Assembly: GCA_947303085.1 (NCBI GenBank)
Contig: CAMYXP010000001.1
Span: forward strand, 620,001 to 684,000
Direction: 5' to 3'
DNA: 64,000 bases
From: an uncultured Bacteroidales bacterium
GTDB lineage: Bacteria > Bacteroidota > Bacteroidia > Bacteroidales > F082
In this document: positions 29,412 through 38,851 of the stretch, piece after piece
Numbering within the stretch: position 1 is the first letter of the stretch
Layout: each line of letters begins with the position of its first letter
Position numbers and translations under genes: made by a program
Notes under the pieces: model-generated
Databases searched by the model: none
Told to the model about the DNA's origin: nothing
Seen by the model: only the letters and a program-made list of their open reading frames with translations

Positions 29412-32290
29412 TGAAAAAATTATATTTTTCGATTGTTGTTTTGTTGATTTGTTTTGTGGTCAAGGCTCAGACCGATGAGGATCGTTGGGTTGACTCTGTT
29501 TACAACTCGTTGACGATGGAGCAGCGTGTAGGGCAGCTTATAAACGTGAGGGCTAACTTGCCAAATAAGGCGTATTTCGTTGAGGTTCAAGAACTTATCG
29601 AGAAATATAACATCGGGGGCGTGACATTCTTCCGCACTGATGCCGAGCCTTTGCTGAGGCAGGTGAACCAGTGGCAGTCGTTGGCGCAGACGCCATTGAT
29701 GGTTGGCATCGACGGCGAGTGGGGCTTGGGAATGCGTCTCAACGACGGCATCTCATATCCGTATCAGATGACGCTTGGAGCCATTCAGAATCAACAACTT
29801 ATAGGCGAGATGGGAGCTCAGATCGCCGAACAATGCCGCCGTATCGGTATCAACATCGATTTTGCGCCTGACATCGACGTGAACAACGAGCCGAAAAACC
29901 CGGTCATCGGGATGCGTAGCTTCGGCGAGAACCCGAAAGCGGTGGCGGAACGCGGTACTCAGTACGCTCTCGGCCTTCAGAACAACGGCGTGCTACCTAC
30001 AATGAAGCATTTCCCAGGTCATGGCGACACGAAAAACGACTCGCACGAGACACTCCCGAAGGTGGATAAGAAGCTGAAAGAACTCAAAAAGACAGAATTC
30101 TATCCTTTCGAATACCTAATAAATAAAGGTGTTGCCGGCGCTATGGTGGGACATCTTTACATGCCGGCGATTGAACCTGTGAAAAACCTCTCGTCGTCGA
30201 TTTCGAAGAACGTGGTGACTGGACTTCTGAAAGATGAGATGGGCTTCGACGGCATCATTTTCAGCGACGCGATGGAGATGAAAGGCGCCTACCAGGGCAT
30301 ACATCCTGATGACGTCGGGCTGAGTGCGCTTTTGGCTGGCGTTGACGTGATACTTATGCCGATAAATCCGGAAAAAACCATTCAAAATATTGTAAATCAA
30401 TTGGATAACGTAGAGGTTGCAAAGAGGGTGGAGGAGAGCTGCAAGAAAGTTTTGAAGTATAAATACCGTCTCGGAATCGCTAAATATCAGGCGCAGTCAG
30501 AGATGTCGGTTGACAATGATTTACATCAGGCGAAATATTATAATTTGAGACAAAGGCTTTATAATGAGGCAGTTACGATGATAAGAAACAACAAAGAAGT
30601 GCTACCTCTGACGAAAGACGAGAAGATAGCGGTTGTTACAATCGGGACGACCGACAATGGGGCGAAACGTTTAGCTGGTGAAGGCTATGACGTGGAGTCG
30701 TTTGTCGTTGACAAAAATATTTCTAAGTCAGCTAAAGCAAAGATTATCAATGATTTAAAGAGATTCAAACTCGTTGTTGTCAATGTTCAAAACACTTCGA
30801 TTTATGCTACTAAAAATTTCGGAATAACCGATGAAACCGTTGATTTTGTTAAGACTTTAAGCAAAAACAACAATATCGTTTTCAACCTGTTTGCTTGTCC
30901 GTATGCCTTGAACAAATTCGATTTCAAGAAGTCGCCATTGGCTATCATTATTGGCTATGAAGACACGCAATGTGCAGTAAATGCTGTGGTTGACGTGATG
31001 GTTGGAAATATCAACCCGACAGGTAAGCTGCCTGTCACGATTAGCAGGAAATTCAAGATGGGCGATGGCTTGAGTTTTGAAGGCATGCTGACACCAGAAA
31101 CTTTGTCAGTGGAACTCATTGAAAATGAATATATTAGCAGGGTTGACTCAATAGCCTTGAATGGCATCGAGATTGGCGCTTATCCTGGATGTCAGATTTT
31201 GGCGATGAAAGACGGCAAAGTTATCTACGACAAGTGTTTCGGGCATTTCACTTACGACGGCGACCACGAGGTGCAGCCCGACGATGTTTACGATATCGCG
31301 TCGCTGACGAAGGTTTTTGCCACCACTTTTGCCATCATGAAGCTTTACGACAACGGCAAAATCAGTCTTGAAAGCAAGCTGAGCGATTATTTTCCATATC
31401 TGAAAAATACCGATAAAGGAGATGTAAAGTTGATAGAGATTATGACCCATCAGGCAGGGCTAACTGCTTGGATACCAATATATAAGAACACGATGAAGAA
31501 TGGCAAGCCCGATAATGATTTGTATAGAAAAAACATTGACGAGGATCATACTGTTCGTGTTGCGAAGGACATGTACATCTCGCAGGAATACAAGTTTGAC
31601 ATTGTCGGGACGGTGATTGGGTCGGAGACTTGTGAGAAGAAGTATAAATACAGCGATTTGGGCTTTTATTTCTTGCCGAAAATTGTGGAGATGGTGACGA
31701 ATATGCCGTTTGAGAGGTATCTGGAGGAGAATTTCTACAAGCCTCTGAATCTCAATCATATTTATTATAAACCATTGAGACACATTGAAATAGATAAGAT
31801 TGCCCCGACCGAAAACGATACCTGTTTCAGGATGCAGCTGTTGCGGGGCGATGTTCACGACCAGGCTGCCGCATTGATGGGCGGTGTGGCTGGTCATGCC
31901 GGACTCTTCGCCAACGCGCGCGACCTCGCCGTGATGATGCAGCTGCTTCTGGATGAGGGATATGTCAACAACAGGCAGTTTTTGTCGAGCTACACGATTA
32001 AAAAATTCACGTCGGCACCGTTCAAAGACAATATGAACCGTCGCGGCATAGGCTTCGACAAGCCTGAAGTCGACCCGACGGTGCCTTATTACACGCCGGC
32101 GAAACAGTCGTCGATGAAGAGCTTCGGACATACAGGATTTACTGGCACTTTCGCATGGGCCGACCCTGAAAACGGTCTCATCGTCATATTCCTGTCGAAC
32201 AGGGTTTACCCTGATGCGAGTAATAACAAGCTGTCGCAAAACAACATCAGAACTGAGATACATGAAATGTTTTATGAGGCAGTGAAATAG
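29411..32290 (+). CDS. GH3 beta-N-acetylhexosaminidase fused to a serine hydrolase (beta-lactamase family)
   Basis: GH3: FAPDIDVNNEPKNPVIGMRSFGENP, KHFPGHGDTKNDSHETLP, FSDAMEMKGAY. Serine hydrolase: YDIASLTKVFATTFA (SxxK), YSDLGFYFL, FGHTGFTGT. Confidence 0.93.
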   Translation: MKKLYFSIVVLLICFVVKAQTDEDRWVDSVYNSLTMEQRVGQLINVRANLPNKAYFVEVQELIEKYNIGGVTFFRTDAEPLLRQVNQWQSLAQTPLMVGIDGEWGLGMRLNDGISYPYQMTLGAIQNQQLIGEMGAQIAEQCRRIGINIDFAPDIDVNNEPKNPVIGMRSFGENPKAVAERGTQYALGLQNNGVLPTMKHFPGHGDTKNDSHETLPKVDKKLKELKKTEFYPFEYLINKGVAGAMVGHLYMPAIEPVKNLSSSISKNVVTGLLKDEMGFDGIIFSDAMEMKGAYQGIHPDDVGLSALLAGVDVILMPINPEKTIQNIVNQLDNVEVAKRVEESCKKVLKYKYRLGIAKYQAQSEMSVDNDLHQAKYYNLRQRLYNEAVTMIRNNKEVLPLTKDEKIAVVTIGTTDNGAKRLAGEGYDVESFVVDKNISKSAKAKIINDLKRFKLVVVNVQNTSIYATKNFGITDETVDFVKTLSKNNNIVFNLFACPYALNKFDFKKSPLAIIIGYEDTQCAVNAVVDVMVGNINPTGKLPVTISRKFKMGDGLSFEGMLTPETLSVELIENEYISRVDSIALNGIEIGAYPGCQILAMKDGKVIYDKCFGHFTYDGDHEVQPDDVYDIASLTKVFATTFAIMKLYDNGKISLESKLSDYFPYLKNTDKGDVKLIEIMTHQAGLTAWIPIYKNTMKNGKPDNDLYRKNIDEDHTVRVAKDMYISQEYKFDIVGTVIGSETCEKKYKYSDLGFYFLPKIVEMVTNMPFERYLEENFYKPLNLNHIYYKPLRHIEIDKIAPTENDTCFRMQLLRGDVHDQAAALMGGVAGHAGLFANARDLAVMMQLLLDEGYVNNRQFLSSYTIKKFTSAPFKDNMNRRGIGFDKPEVDPTVPYYTPAKQSSMKSFGHTGFTGTFAWADPENGLIVIFLSNRVYPDASNNKLSQNNIRTEIHEMFYEAVK

Positions 32291-32294
32291 TTGA

Positions 32295-32345
32295 GAGTTT
32301 AGAGTGTAGAGTTTAGAGTAGTTTTGAAGTTTATAGTGGAAAGTA
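32295..32345. repeat. 51-bp dispersed repeat, copy 1
   Basis: gagtttagagtgtagagtttagagtagttttgaagtttatagtggaaagta; 46/51 identical to the reverse complement of 62165-62215. Confidence 0.88.
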
Positions 32346-32404
32346 TTAAGTTTTTTGGCGAGAATATAGATATTTTATTTAATTTTGTAAGTCATTAAAA
32401 AACT

Positions 32405-33763
32405 ATGTCAAATCAGGCGAAATATGATTCTCTGAGAGAGCAATTTGATTCTTTCATCTTCCAGAATTACCATTATTCTGTCGAAAACGGGGACTTTTTT
32501 GCCAGTTTTGACTTTGTTTTATCCCCAGAAAACACCTTTCATCCTTGTTTCCGCATACCTGCTCGCAGTTTTTATCACTGGGATTCGATCCCGAAGCCCC
32601 TTCTCGACAATCTCGTCTTCCACATCGGAATGATTGAGCTTATCAGCTATTGGAAAATAGCTTGTCCGAAAAAGGTGATAATCAAGCCTTTTGCATTGGA
32701 TGAGGAACAGATTCGCTGGTGGAAGAAATTGTATTTCAACGGGTTAGGGGAATTTTTCTATGTCAATGGGATTGAGACGAGTATTGATGAGTTTATGGAA
32801 CTCGTTAATGATGATGAGGTTCCTCGCTGTACTCGGTATGACAGCGCTTTCAAACTGACGGAGCAGACATTGATTCCAGTTGGCGGAGGCAAAGACTCTG
32901 TCGTTACCCTTGAAATGTTGAAAAACCGTGTTCCTGCTATCCCATTGATTATCAACCCTCGAGGAGCCACAAACGAATGTGTGGCGGCGGCTGGGTTTAC
33001 GGAGGAACAGACAGCCATCATCAAGCGCACACTCGACCCTACGATGTTGAAAATGAACGCCGAAGGCTATCTCAACGGGCATACTCCGTTCTCGGCAATG
33101 CTGGCGTTTTATACCATTTTAATAGGTTTTGCGACGAAATCGAAATACATCGCGCTGTCGAACGAGTCGTCGGCCAACGAACCAACGGTGCCTGACACTG
33201 AAATCAACCATCAGTACAGCAAGTCGGTGGCTTTTGAAAATGATTTCAGACATTATGTGACTAAATACATAAACGCTGATATTCAATACTTTAGCTTCTT
33301 GCGACCGCTGAATGAACTTCAGATCGCAAAATTATTCAGTCGTGCCAAGGCATACCGCAAAGTGTTCAAGAGCTGCAATGCAGGCTCGAAGACCGACTCG
33401 TGGTGCGGCAGATGTCCGAAATGTCTGTTCACTTGGCTGGCGTTGTCGCCGTTCATCTCGAGATCTGAACTGACCGACATCTTTGGCAAAGACTTATTGA
33501 GTGACAATAACTTACGTCCGATTCTCGACCAACTTGACGGCTCCGTTGAGGTGAAGCCGTTTGAGTGCGTCGGTACAGTGGGTGAAGTAAGAGCCTGTGT
33601 CAACAAAATCCTGCAAACCGATGATAATCTGAAAGATACGATACTTGAAGGCGTCGCGCAAACCGACGACTTAACCGTTGAGGATTACGTGGCGCAGTTC
33701 GACGACGGCAACAATCTGCCTGAATCGTTCAAAAACATCTTGAAGGAGGGCTTGAATGCTTAG
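32405..33763 (+). CDS. murL: MurL-like UDP-MurNAc-L-Ala-L-Glu epimerase (PP-loop motif protein)
   Basis: LIPVGGGKDSVVTLEML, ALSNESSANEPTVPDTEINHQYSKSVAFE, WCGRCPKCLFTWLALSPFI; immediately upstream of a MurD-type ligase. Family match by recall. Confidence 0.72.
   Translation: MSNQAKYDSLREQFDSFIFQNYHYSVENGDFFASFDFVLSPENTFHPCFRIPARSFYHWDSIPKPLLDNLVFHIGMIELISYWKIACPKKVIIKPFALDEEQIRWWKKLYFNGLGEFFYVNGIETSIDEFMELVNDDEVPRCTRYDSAFKLTEQTLIPVGGGKDSVVTLEMLKNRVPAIPLIINPRGATNECVAAAGFTEEQTAIIKRTLDPTMLKMNAEGYLNGHTPFSAMLAFYTILIGFATKSKYIALSNESSANEPTVPDTEINHQYSKSVAFENDFRHYVTKYINADIQYFSFLRPLNELQIAKLFSRAKAYRKVFKSCNAGSKTDSWCGRCPKCLFTWLALSPFISRSELTDIFGKDLLSDNNLRPILDQLDGSVEVKPFECVGTVGEVRACVNKILQTDDNLKDTILEGVAQTDDLTVEDYVAQFDDGNNLPESFKNILKEGLNA
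32816..32845 (+). repeat. Dispersed repeat inside the murL-like ORF (encodes EVPRCTRYDS)
   Basis: gaggttcctcgctgtactcggtatgacagc; 26/30 identical to gagattcctcgcttcgctcggtatgacagc in the GH97 gene (minus strand, 50822-50851). Confidence 0.85.
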
Positions 33764-35036
33764 CATCAACACCATATTCAAACGCCTGCGCGGCAAACGC
33801 ATCCTGATTCTCGGATTCGGACGCGAGGGCAAGTCGTCGCTGGCGTTTATCCAAAAGTTTCTGCCTCATGCCATCGTTGGCATAGCCGATAAAAACGAGT
33901 CGGCTTTTAAGGATTTAAAAACTGATGCTAAATTATACTTCGGTGACAACTACTTCGATGCCGTCAACGATTACGACATTGTTCTTAAAACTCCTGGTAT
34001 CTCGTTGAAAGACAAAGATATAGACCTCTCAAAGATAACATCGCAAACTGATTTGTTTCTTGAGGAGTTTCATAATCAGATAATAGGAATCACAGGCACC
34101 AAGGGCAAATCGACTACTTCCACCTTGATTTACCATCTTCTGAAAGAGTCGGGAAAAGACGCGATTTTGGCTGGAAACATTGGTATTCCGATATTTGATA
34201 TCATTGAGAAAATCAACACAAACACCATAATAGTTTTTGAACTTTCGGCGCATCAGCTGCAGTTTATCCATCGCAGCCCGCACATCGGCATATTGCTCAA
34301 TGTCTTTGAGGAACATCTCGATCATTTTGGCACTTTTGAGGCTTATCGCGATGCTAAGTTGAACATTATCAGAAAGATGGGGGATGTGGACTGGGCTGTC
34401 ACCAACGACGAGTTCTGCTACGAAGCGGATCAGATGATGGTGCGTTCGCTTAATTATCAGTACTACGATTTTGGTGTCAATTGGGATGAGATTCCATTGA
34501 AAGGCGACCATAACCGATTGAATGTCAAAGCGGCGCTATGCGCTATCTATGCTTTCGGCATCCCGGTCGACGAGGTTTTGCCGCATCTTTACACCTTCCA
34601 GCCGCTCGAACATCGTCAGGAGCTGGTTGGTACTTTCGGCGGAGTGACGTTCTACAACGATAGTATTTCCACTATCCCACAGGCGGCTATCGCGGCGATG
34701 CAGACCATAAAAAACGTGACGTTTCTGCTTCTCGGCGGCTTCGATCGTGAGATAGACTATACACCTTTAATCGATTATCTTACAAAGCATCCTGTCAAGC
34801 ACATTTTATATACCGGCAAGGCTGGAAATCGAATGTTTGAGATGTTGCAAAAAGCTGGTTATCAAGGAGATATAAAAAATTTCAAAGACCTCAACGAAGC
34901 CTTTGAAATTCTTAAAAGTTTATCAAAACCCGGCGATGTGTGCCTGCTTTCGCCTGCCGCCGCCAGTTACGATCAGTACCGTAATTTCGAAGAACGCGGA
35001 CGTCTCTTCAAGAAGCTGGCGACTGATTTCTCCTGA
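33756..35036 (+). CDS. murD: MurD-type UDP-N-acetylmuramoyl-L-alanine--glutamate ligase (MurD2 candidate)
   Basis: GFGREGKSSLAF, GITGTKGKSTTSTLIYHLL, ELSAHQLQFI, EEHLDHFGTFEAYRDAK, YNDSISTIPQA, LLSPAAASYDQYRNFEERGRLFK; 8-nt overlap with the murL-like gene. Confidence 0.85.
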   Translation: MLSINTIFKRLRGKRILILGFGREGKSSLAFIQKFLPHAIVGIADKNESAFKDLKTDAKLYFGDNYFDAVNDYDIVLKTPGISLKDKDIDLSKITSQTDLFLEEFHNQIIGITGTKGKSTTSTLIYHLLKESGKDAILAGNIGIPIFDIIEKINTNTIIVFELSAHQLQFIHRSPHIGILLNVFEEHLDHFGTFEAYRDAKLNIIRKMGDVDWAVTNDEFCYEADQMMVRSLNYQYYDFGVNWDEIPLKGDHNRLNVKAALCAIYAFGIPVDEVLPHLYTFQPLEHRQELVGTFGGVTFYNDSISTIPQAAIAAMQTIKNVTFLLLGGFDREIDYTPLIDYLTKHPVKHILYTGKAGNRMFEMLQKAGYQGDIKNFKDLNEAFEILKSLSKPGDVCLLSPAAASYDQYRNFEERGRLFKKLATDFS

Positions 35037-35737
35037 CTTGCGCTGATGTAGAACAGGCAGAACTCATCCCATTGATTATGCGATGCGAATTTTCCGCAAA
35101 TAATGTCGTCGTCGATGATGTTTCTGTAAACCGACAAGGTGTCGCCGTAAATTGAATCCAACACGAAATTAGCCTCAAGATACTTGTCAAGCATATATTC
35201 AACATTTGGTCGGATGTAGACATCGGCTTCGATGTAAGCGCCGTTGTGGAAGAAGAAATCCATCTCGCCGCAGGCATACGAATAGCCTTTTGTCCTTGTA
35301 TATCGGTAAACCAAAAATGTGTCGACAATTGCCGATTGGTAAGGTTTTCCGTAGAGTTTCCTGATTCGGCTGGTTCCGCATCCGAATTCAAATGTAGGCT
35401 CAATGAAAAGGTCAACTTTCACGTCGACGGTCTTCTTTTCATAGCCATTGTCGAGTTTTAATCTGGCTTCGCCTACGTTTTTGCCATGGATTTTTCCTGC
35501 GCTTGATACGGTTATCACATCAATTGAATCAGGATTTATCGCAGTGTAAGTTATGTCATAATCCGATGTGACATCAATTTGACGGTCAAAATAGTTTGTT
35601 TGACCGCATAATGCCATCACGATAGGGTCGGAGTCATTGTAATTCAATGAGGTAGACTTGTCGTCTGACGCGCTTTTTTTCTTGCATCCGATAGCTAAAA
35701 CAGCTAAAATAATTGAGAAAAATAATACCTTTTTCAT
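34973..35737 (-). CDS. Ig-like (Big_2-like) lipoprotein
   Basis: Lipobox LAVLAIGCKKKSAS; ITYTAINPDSIDVITVSSAGKIHGKNVGEARLKL. Confidence 0.7.
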   Translation of the reverse strand: MKKVLFFSIILAVLAIGCKKKSASDDKSTSLNYNDSDPIVMALCGQTNYFDRQIDVTSDYDITYTAINPDSIDVITVSSAGKIHGKNVGEARLKLDNGYEKKTVDVKVDLFIEPTFEFGCGTSRIRKLYGKPYQSAIVDTFLVYRYTRTKGYSYACGEMDFFFHNGAYIEADVYIRPNVEYMLDKYLEANFVLDSIYGDTLSVYRNIIDDDIICGKFASHNQWDEFCLFYISASQEKSVASFLKRRPRSSKLRY

Positions 35738-35756
35738 CTTTTGAATTTTTATGATG

Positions 35757-35764
35757 CAAAATTA
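35757..35764 (-). promoter_or_regulatory. -7 box TAATTTTG (minus strand) upstream of the Ig-like lipoprotein
   Basis: CAAAATTA on plus strand about 20 nt before start. Confidence 0.4.
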
Positions 35765-35796
35765 TAAAAAATTTTCGAAAATTGAATAAAAAAACA

Positions 35797-35804
35797 TAAA
35801 TTTG
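35797..35804 (+). promoter_or_regulatory. -7 box TAAATTTG upstream of gcvP
   Basis: TAnnTTTG match. Confidence 0.45.
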
Positions 35805-35842
35805 CACGTTTGGAAATAAATAACAAATCAAAATATAACTCT

Positions 35843-38704
35843 ATGATTAACAACAACTTCATTAAACGTCACAATGGCCCGACAGAAGCAGATGTTGAAA
35901 AAATGCTCAAGGTCATAGGCGTGAAATCGACCGAACAGCTCGTCGATGAGATTATTTCTCCGGATATTCGTCTGAAAAAAGACCTCAATATCGGTCGCGG
36001 AATGAACGAATACGAATGCATCAGCCATCTCAAGGCTCTCGGCGCAAAGAACAAACAGTTCCGCAGCTACATCGGAATGGGTTACTACAATGTAATCACT
36101 CCAGGTGTCATCACACGTAACATCCTTGAGAATCCAGGTTGGTACACATCATATACTCCATATCAGGCTGAGGTTTCACAGGGCCGTCTCGAGGCTTTGC
36201 TCAACTTCCAGACTGTTATCAGCGACATGACTGCTATGCCATTGGCAAACGCTTCATTGCTCGACGAGGCTACAGCAGCTGCTGAGACAATGCTCATGTT
36301 CTACCACGAGCGTACACGTGCTCAGGTGAAAGCCGATGTCAAGAAGATTTTCGTGGCTAACGACATGTTCCCACAGACAATCGAGGTCATCAAGACAAGA
36401 GCTCATTTTCTCGGAATCGAAGTCGTTGTTGACGATATCAAGAACTTCAGCGCAGGCGAGGAATACTTCGGCGTAATCGTACAGAATCCTAACCAGTTCG
36501 GTGAAGTCATCGACTATCGCGAGTCAGTGAAAGCTTGGAAAGAAAAAGGCATGCAGGTTGGTGTCGCAGCCGACTTGATGAGCTTAGCTCTTATCACACC
36601 TCCAGGCAAATGGGGTGCTGACGTGGTGTTCGGTAGCAACCAGCGCTTCGGCTTGCCGATGGGCTTCGGCGGTCCTCACGCAGGATACTTCGCAACAACA
36701 GAAGCTTACAAACGTTCGATGCCAGGCCGTATTATAGGTATCTCGAAAGATGCTCTCGGCAACCCGGCTTATCGTCTCGCATTGCAGACACGTGAGCAGC
36801 ACATCAAACGTGAGAAAGCAACATCGAACATCTGCACAGCACAGGCATTATTAGCCATCATGTCAGGATTCTACGCAATCTATCACGGACAAGAAGGAAT
36901 CAAGGAAATTGCACATCATATCAACTGCCTCGCCGGTAAACTCGCCAAGGAATTGGAGAAATACGGCGTGAAACAGCTCAACAAATACTTCTTCGACACA
37001 TTGTTGTTCGAGTTGCCGGAAGGCGCTTGCACATGCAAAGTGAAGGAAGCCGCTGAGAAACACTGCATGAACTTCCGTATCATCGACAAGCAGCACTTCG
37101 GTATCAGCATCGATGAGACAACATGCCGCGAAGACCTCGACGAAATCGGAATGGTCATCGCTGAAGCTCTCGGCAAGGCACATCAGCCACTCGTTTGCGA
37201 CCCTAACTGCCAGAATTTCTGCGGCATCCAGGAAGGCATGAGAAGAACCTCAGCATTCCTGACAGCTCCAGTGTTCTCGAAGTATCGCAGCGAGACCGAC
37301 ATGATGCGTTACATGAAACAGCTCGAGAACCGCGACCTCAGCTTGAACCGTTGCATGATTCCTCTTGGCTCATGCACAATGAAGCTGAACCCTGCAACAT
37401 CAATGTTCGCACTTAGCTGGCCAGAATTCGGTAACATCCACCCATTCGTGCCGGCAGAACAGGCTGAAGGTTATCTTGAGATGATCAAAGAGATGGAGAA
37501 AGACCTCTGCGAAATCACAGGTTTCAAAGGCATCTCATTCATGCCTAACTCAGGCGCTAGCGGAGAATACGCAGGCTTGATGACCATCCGCCGTTACCAG
37601 GAGGCTAAGGGTGAAGGTCAGCGTAACATCTGCTTGATCCCAGCATCAGCACACGGAACCAACCCTGCATCAGCAGCCATGGCAGGTCTGCAAGTCGTCG
37701 TCGTGAAATGCGATGAGCACGGTAACATCGACCTCGCTGACGCTAAGGAGAAAGCCGAGCAATACAAGGACACTCTCGCCGCATTCATGGTGACATATCC
37801 TTCAACACACGGTATCTATGAAGACGGCATCCGCACCCTCGTGAAACTCGTTCACGACAACGGCGGTCAGGTCTACATGGACGGTGCTAACATGAACGCA
37901 CAGGTCGGCCTCACATGCCCAGGTTTCATTGGTGCTGACGTATGCCACCTCAACCTGCACAAGACATTCGCTATCCCTCACGGCGGTGGCGGTCCTGGTG
38001 TTGGCCCTATCGGTGTTGCAGAACACCTCGTCCCGTTCCTGCCAAGCCACGTCTGCTTCAAGACTGGCGGCGAGAAACAGATGGGCGCAGTGTCAGCGGC
38101 TCCATTCGGAAGCGCACAGATCCTCACAATCACCTACTGCTACCTCAAGATGTTGGGCGGCGAAGGTCTGAAGAAAGCTACAATGGGCGCTATCCTCAAT
38201 GCTAACTACCTGAAAGACAGACTCAAAGATTACTATCCGATTCTCTATACCGGCAACCACGGTCACGTTGCACACGAGATGATTCTCGACATCAACCAGA
38301 TCAACAAGACAACAGGTGTTGCCGCTATCGACATCGCAAAACGTTTGATGGACTACGGCTTCCACGCACCGACAGTGGCATTCCCGGTTCACGAGACTTT
38401 GATGGTCGAACCTACCGAGAGCGAGCCGTTGGCCGAACTCGACAGATTCGTCGACGCTATGATCAAGATCCGTCAGGAAATCAAAGACATCGAAGATGGC
38501 AAGGCACCTCAGGGCGACAACATCATCTCACACGCTCCTTACACAGCCGAGATGTTGATGGCCAACGAATGGAATTTCCCATTCAGCCGTGAAGAAGCTG
38601 GCTTCCCATTGAAGAGCGACGTCCAGGATAAATACTTCCCGCACGTCACCAGAATCGACGACGCCTTCGGCGACAGAAATCTGGTTTGCAGAGTAATGGA
38701 GTAG
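35843..38704 (+). CDS. gcvP: Glycine dehydrogenase (decarboxylating), single-chain P protein
   Basis: Start moved to ATG 35843; FIKRHNGPTEADVEKML, SYIGMGYYNVITPGVITRNILENPGWYTSYTPYQAEVSQGRLE, MIPLGSCTMKLNPA, HLNLHKTFAIPHGGGGPGVGPIGV. Confidence 0.97.
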   Translation: MINNNFIKRHNGPTEADVEKMLKVIGVKSTEQLVDEIISPDIRLKKDLNIGRGMNEYECISHLKALGAKNKQFRSYIGMGYYNVITPGVITRNILENPGWYTSYTPYQAEVSQGRLEALLNFQTVISDMTAMPLANASLLDEATAAAETMLMFYHERTRAQVKADVKKIFVANDMFPQTIEVIKTRAHFLGIEVVVDDIKNFSAGEEYFGVIVQNPNQFGEVIDYRESVKAWKEKGMQVGVAADLMSLALITPPGKWGADVVFGSNQRFGLPMGFGGPHAGYFATTEAYKRSMPGRIIGISKDALGNPAYRLALQTREQHIKREKATSNICTAQALLAIMSGFYAIYHGQEGIKEIAHHINCLAGKLAKELEKYGVKQLNKYFFDTLLFELPEGACTCKVKEAAEKHCMNFRIIDKQHFGISIDETTCREDLDEIGMVIAEALGKAHQPLVCDPNCQNFCGIQEGMRRTSAFLTAPVFSKYRSETDMMRYMKQLENRDLSLNRCMIPLGSCTMKLNPATSMFALSWPEFGNIHPFVPAEQAEGYLEMIKEMEKDLCEITGFKGISFMPNSGASGEYAGLMTIRRYQEAKGEGQRNICLIPASAHGTNPASAAMAGLQVVVVKCDEHGNIDLADAKEKAEQYKDTLAAFMVTYPSTHGIYEDGIRTLVKLVHDNGGQVYMDGANMNAQVGLTCPGFIGADVCHLNLHKTFAIPHGGGGPGVGPIGVAEHLVPFLPSHVCFKTGGEKQMGAVSAAPFGSAQILTITYCYLKMLGGEGLKKATMGAILNANYLKDRLKDYYPILYTGNHGHVAHEMILDINQINKTTGVAAIDIAKRLMDYGFHAPTVAFPVHETLMVEPTESEPLAELDRFVDAMIKIRQEIKDIEDGKAPQGDNIISHAPYTAEMLMANEWNFPFSREEAGFPLKSDVQDKYFPHVTRIDDAFGDRNLVCRVME

Positions 38705-38705
38705 T

Positions 38706-38734
38706 CGTCATTTCGACCGAAGTGGAGAAATCTC
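38706..38734. repeat. Short copy of the TCATTTCGA...GAGAAATCTC dispersed repeat
   Basis: cgtcatttcgaccgaagtggagaaatctc directly after the gcvP stop. Confidence 0.8.
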
Positions 38735-38746
38735 CACCTATAATTG

Positions 38747-38780
38747 TAGAGACGTCATATTATGGCGTCTCTATTTTTTT
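38747..38780 (+). terminator. Hairpin terminator after gcvP
   Basis: TAGAGACG (38747-38754) / CGTCTCTA (38766-38773) then T run. Confidence 0.75.
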
Positions 38781-38851
38781 ATCCACAAACCTTATAAACA
38801 AACAGAGCCGCTTCCTCGGAAGCGGCTCTGCCAATAGCCAATGGCCAAAAG

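Noticed and set aside
31460-32263. 267-aa minus-strand ORF
   Set aside because: Antisense to the serine-hydrolase half of the 29411-32290 gene.
35843-38704. gcvP codon usage looks different from neighbours (possible horizontal transfer)
   Set aside because: More simply explained by high expression; no mobile-element marks flank it.
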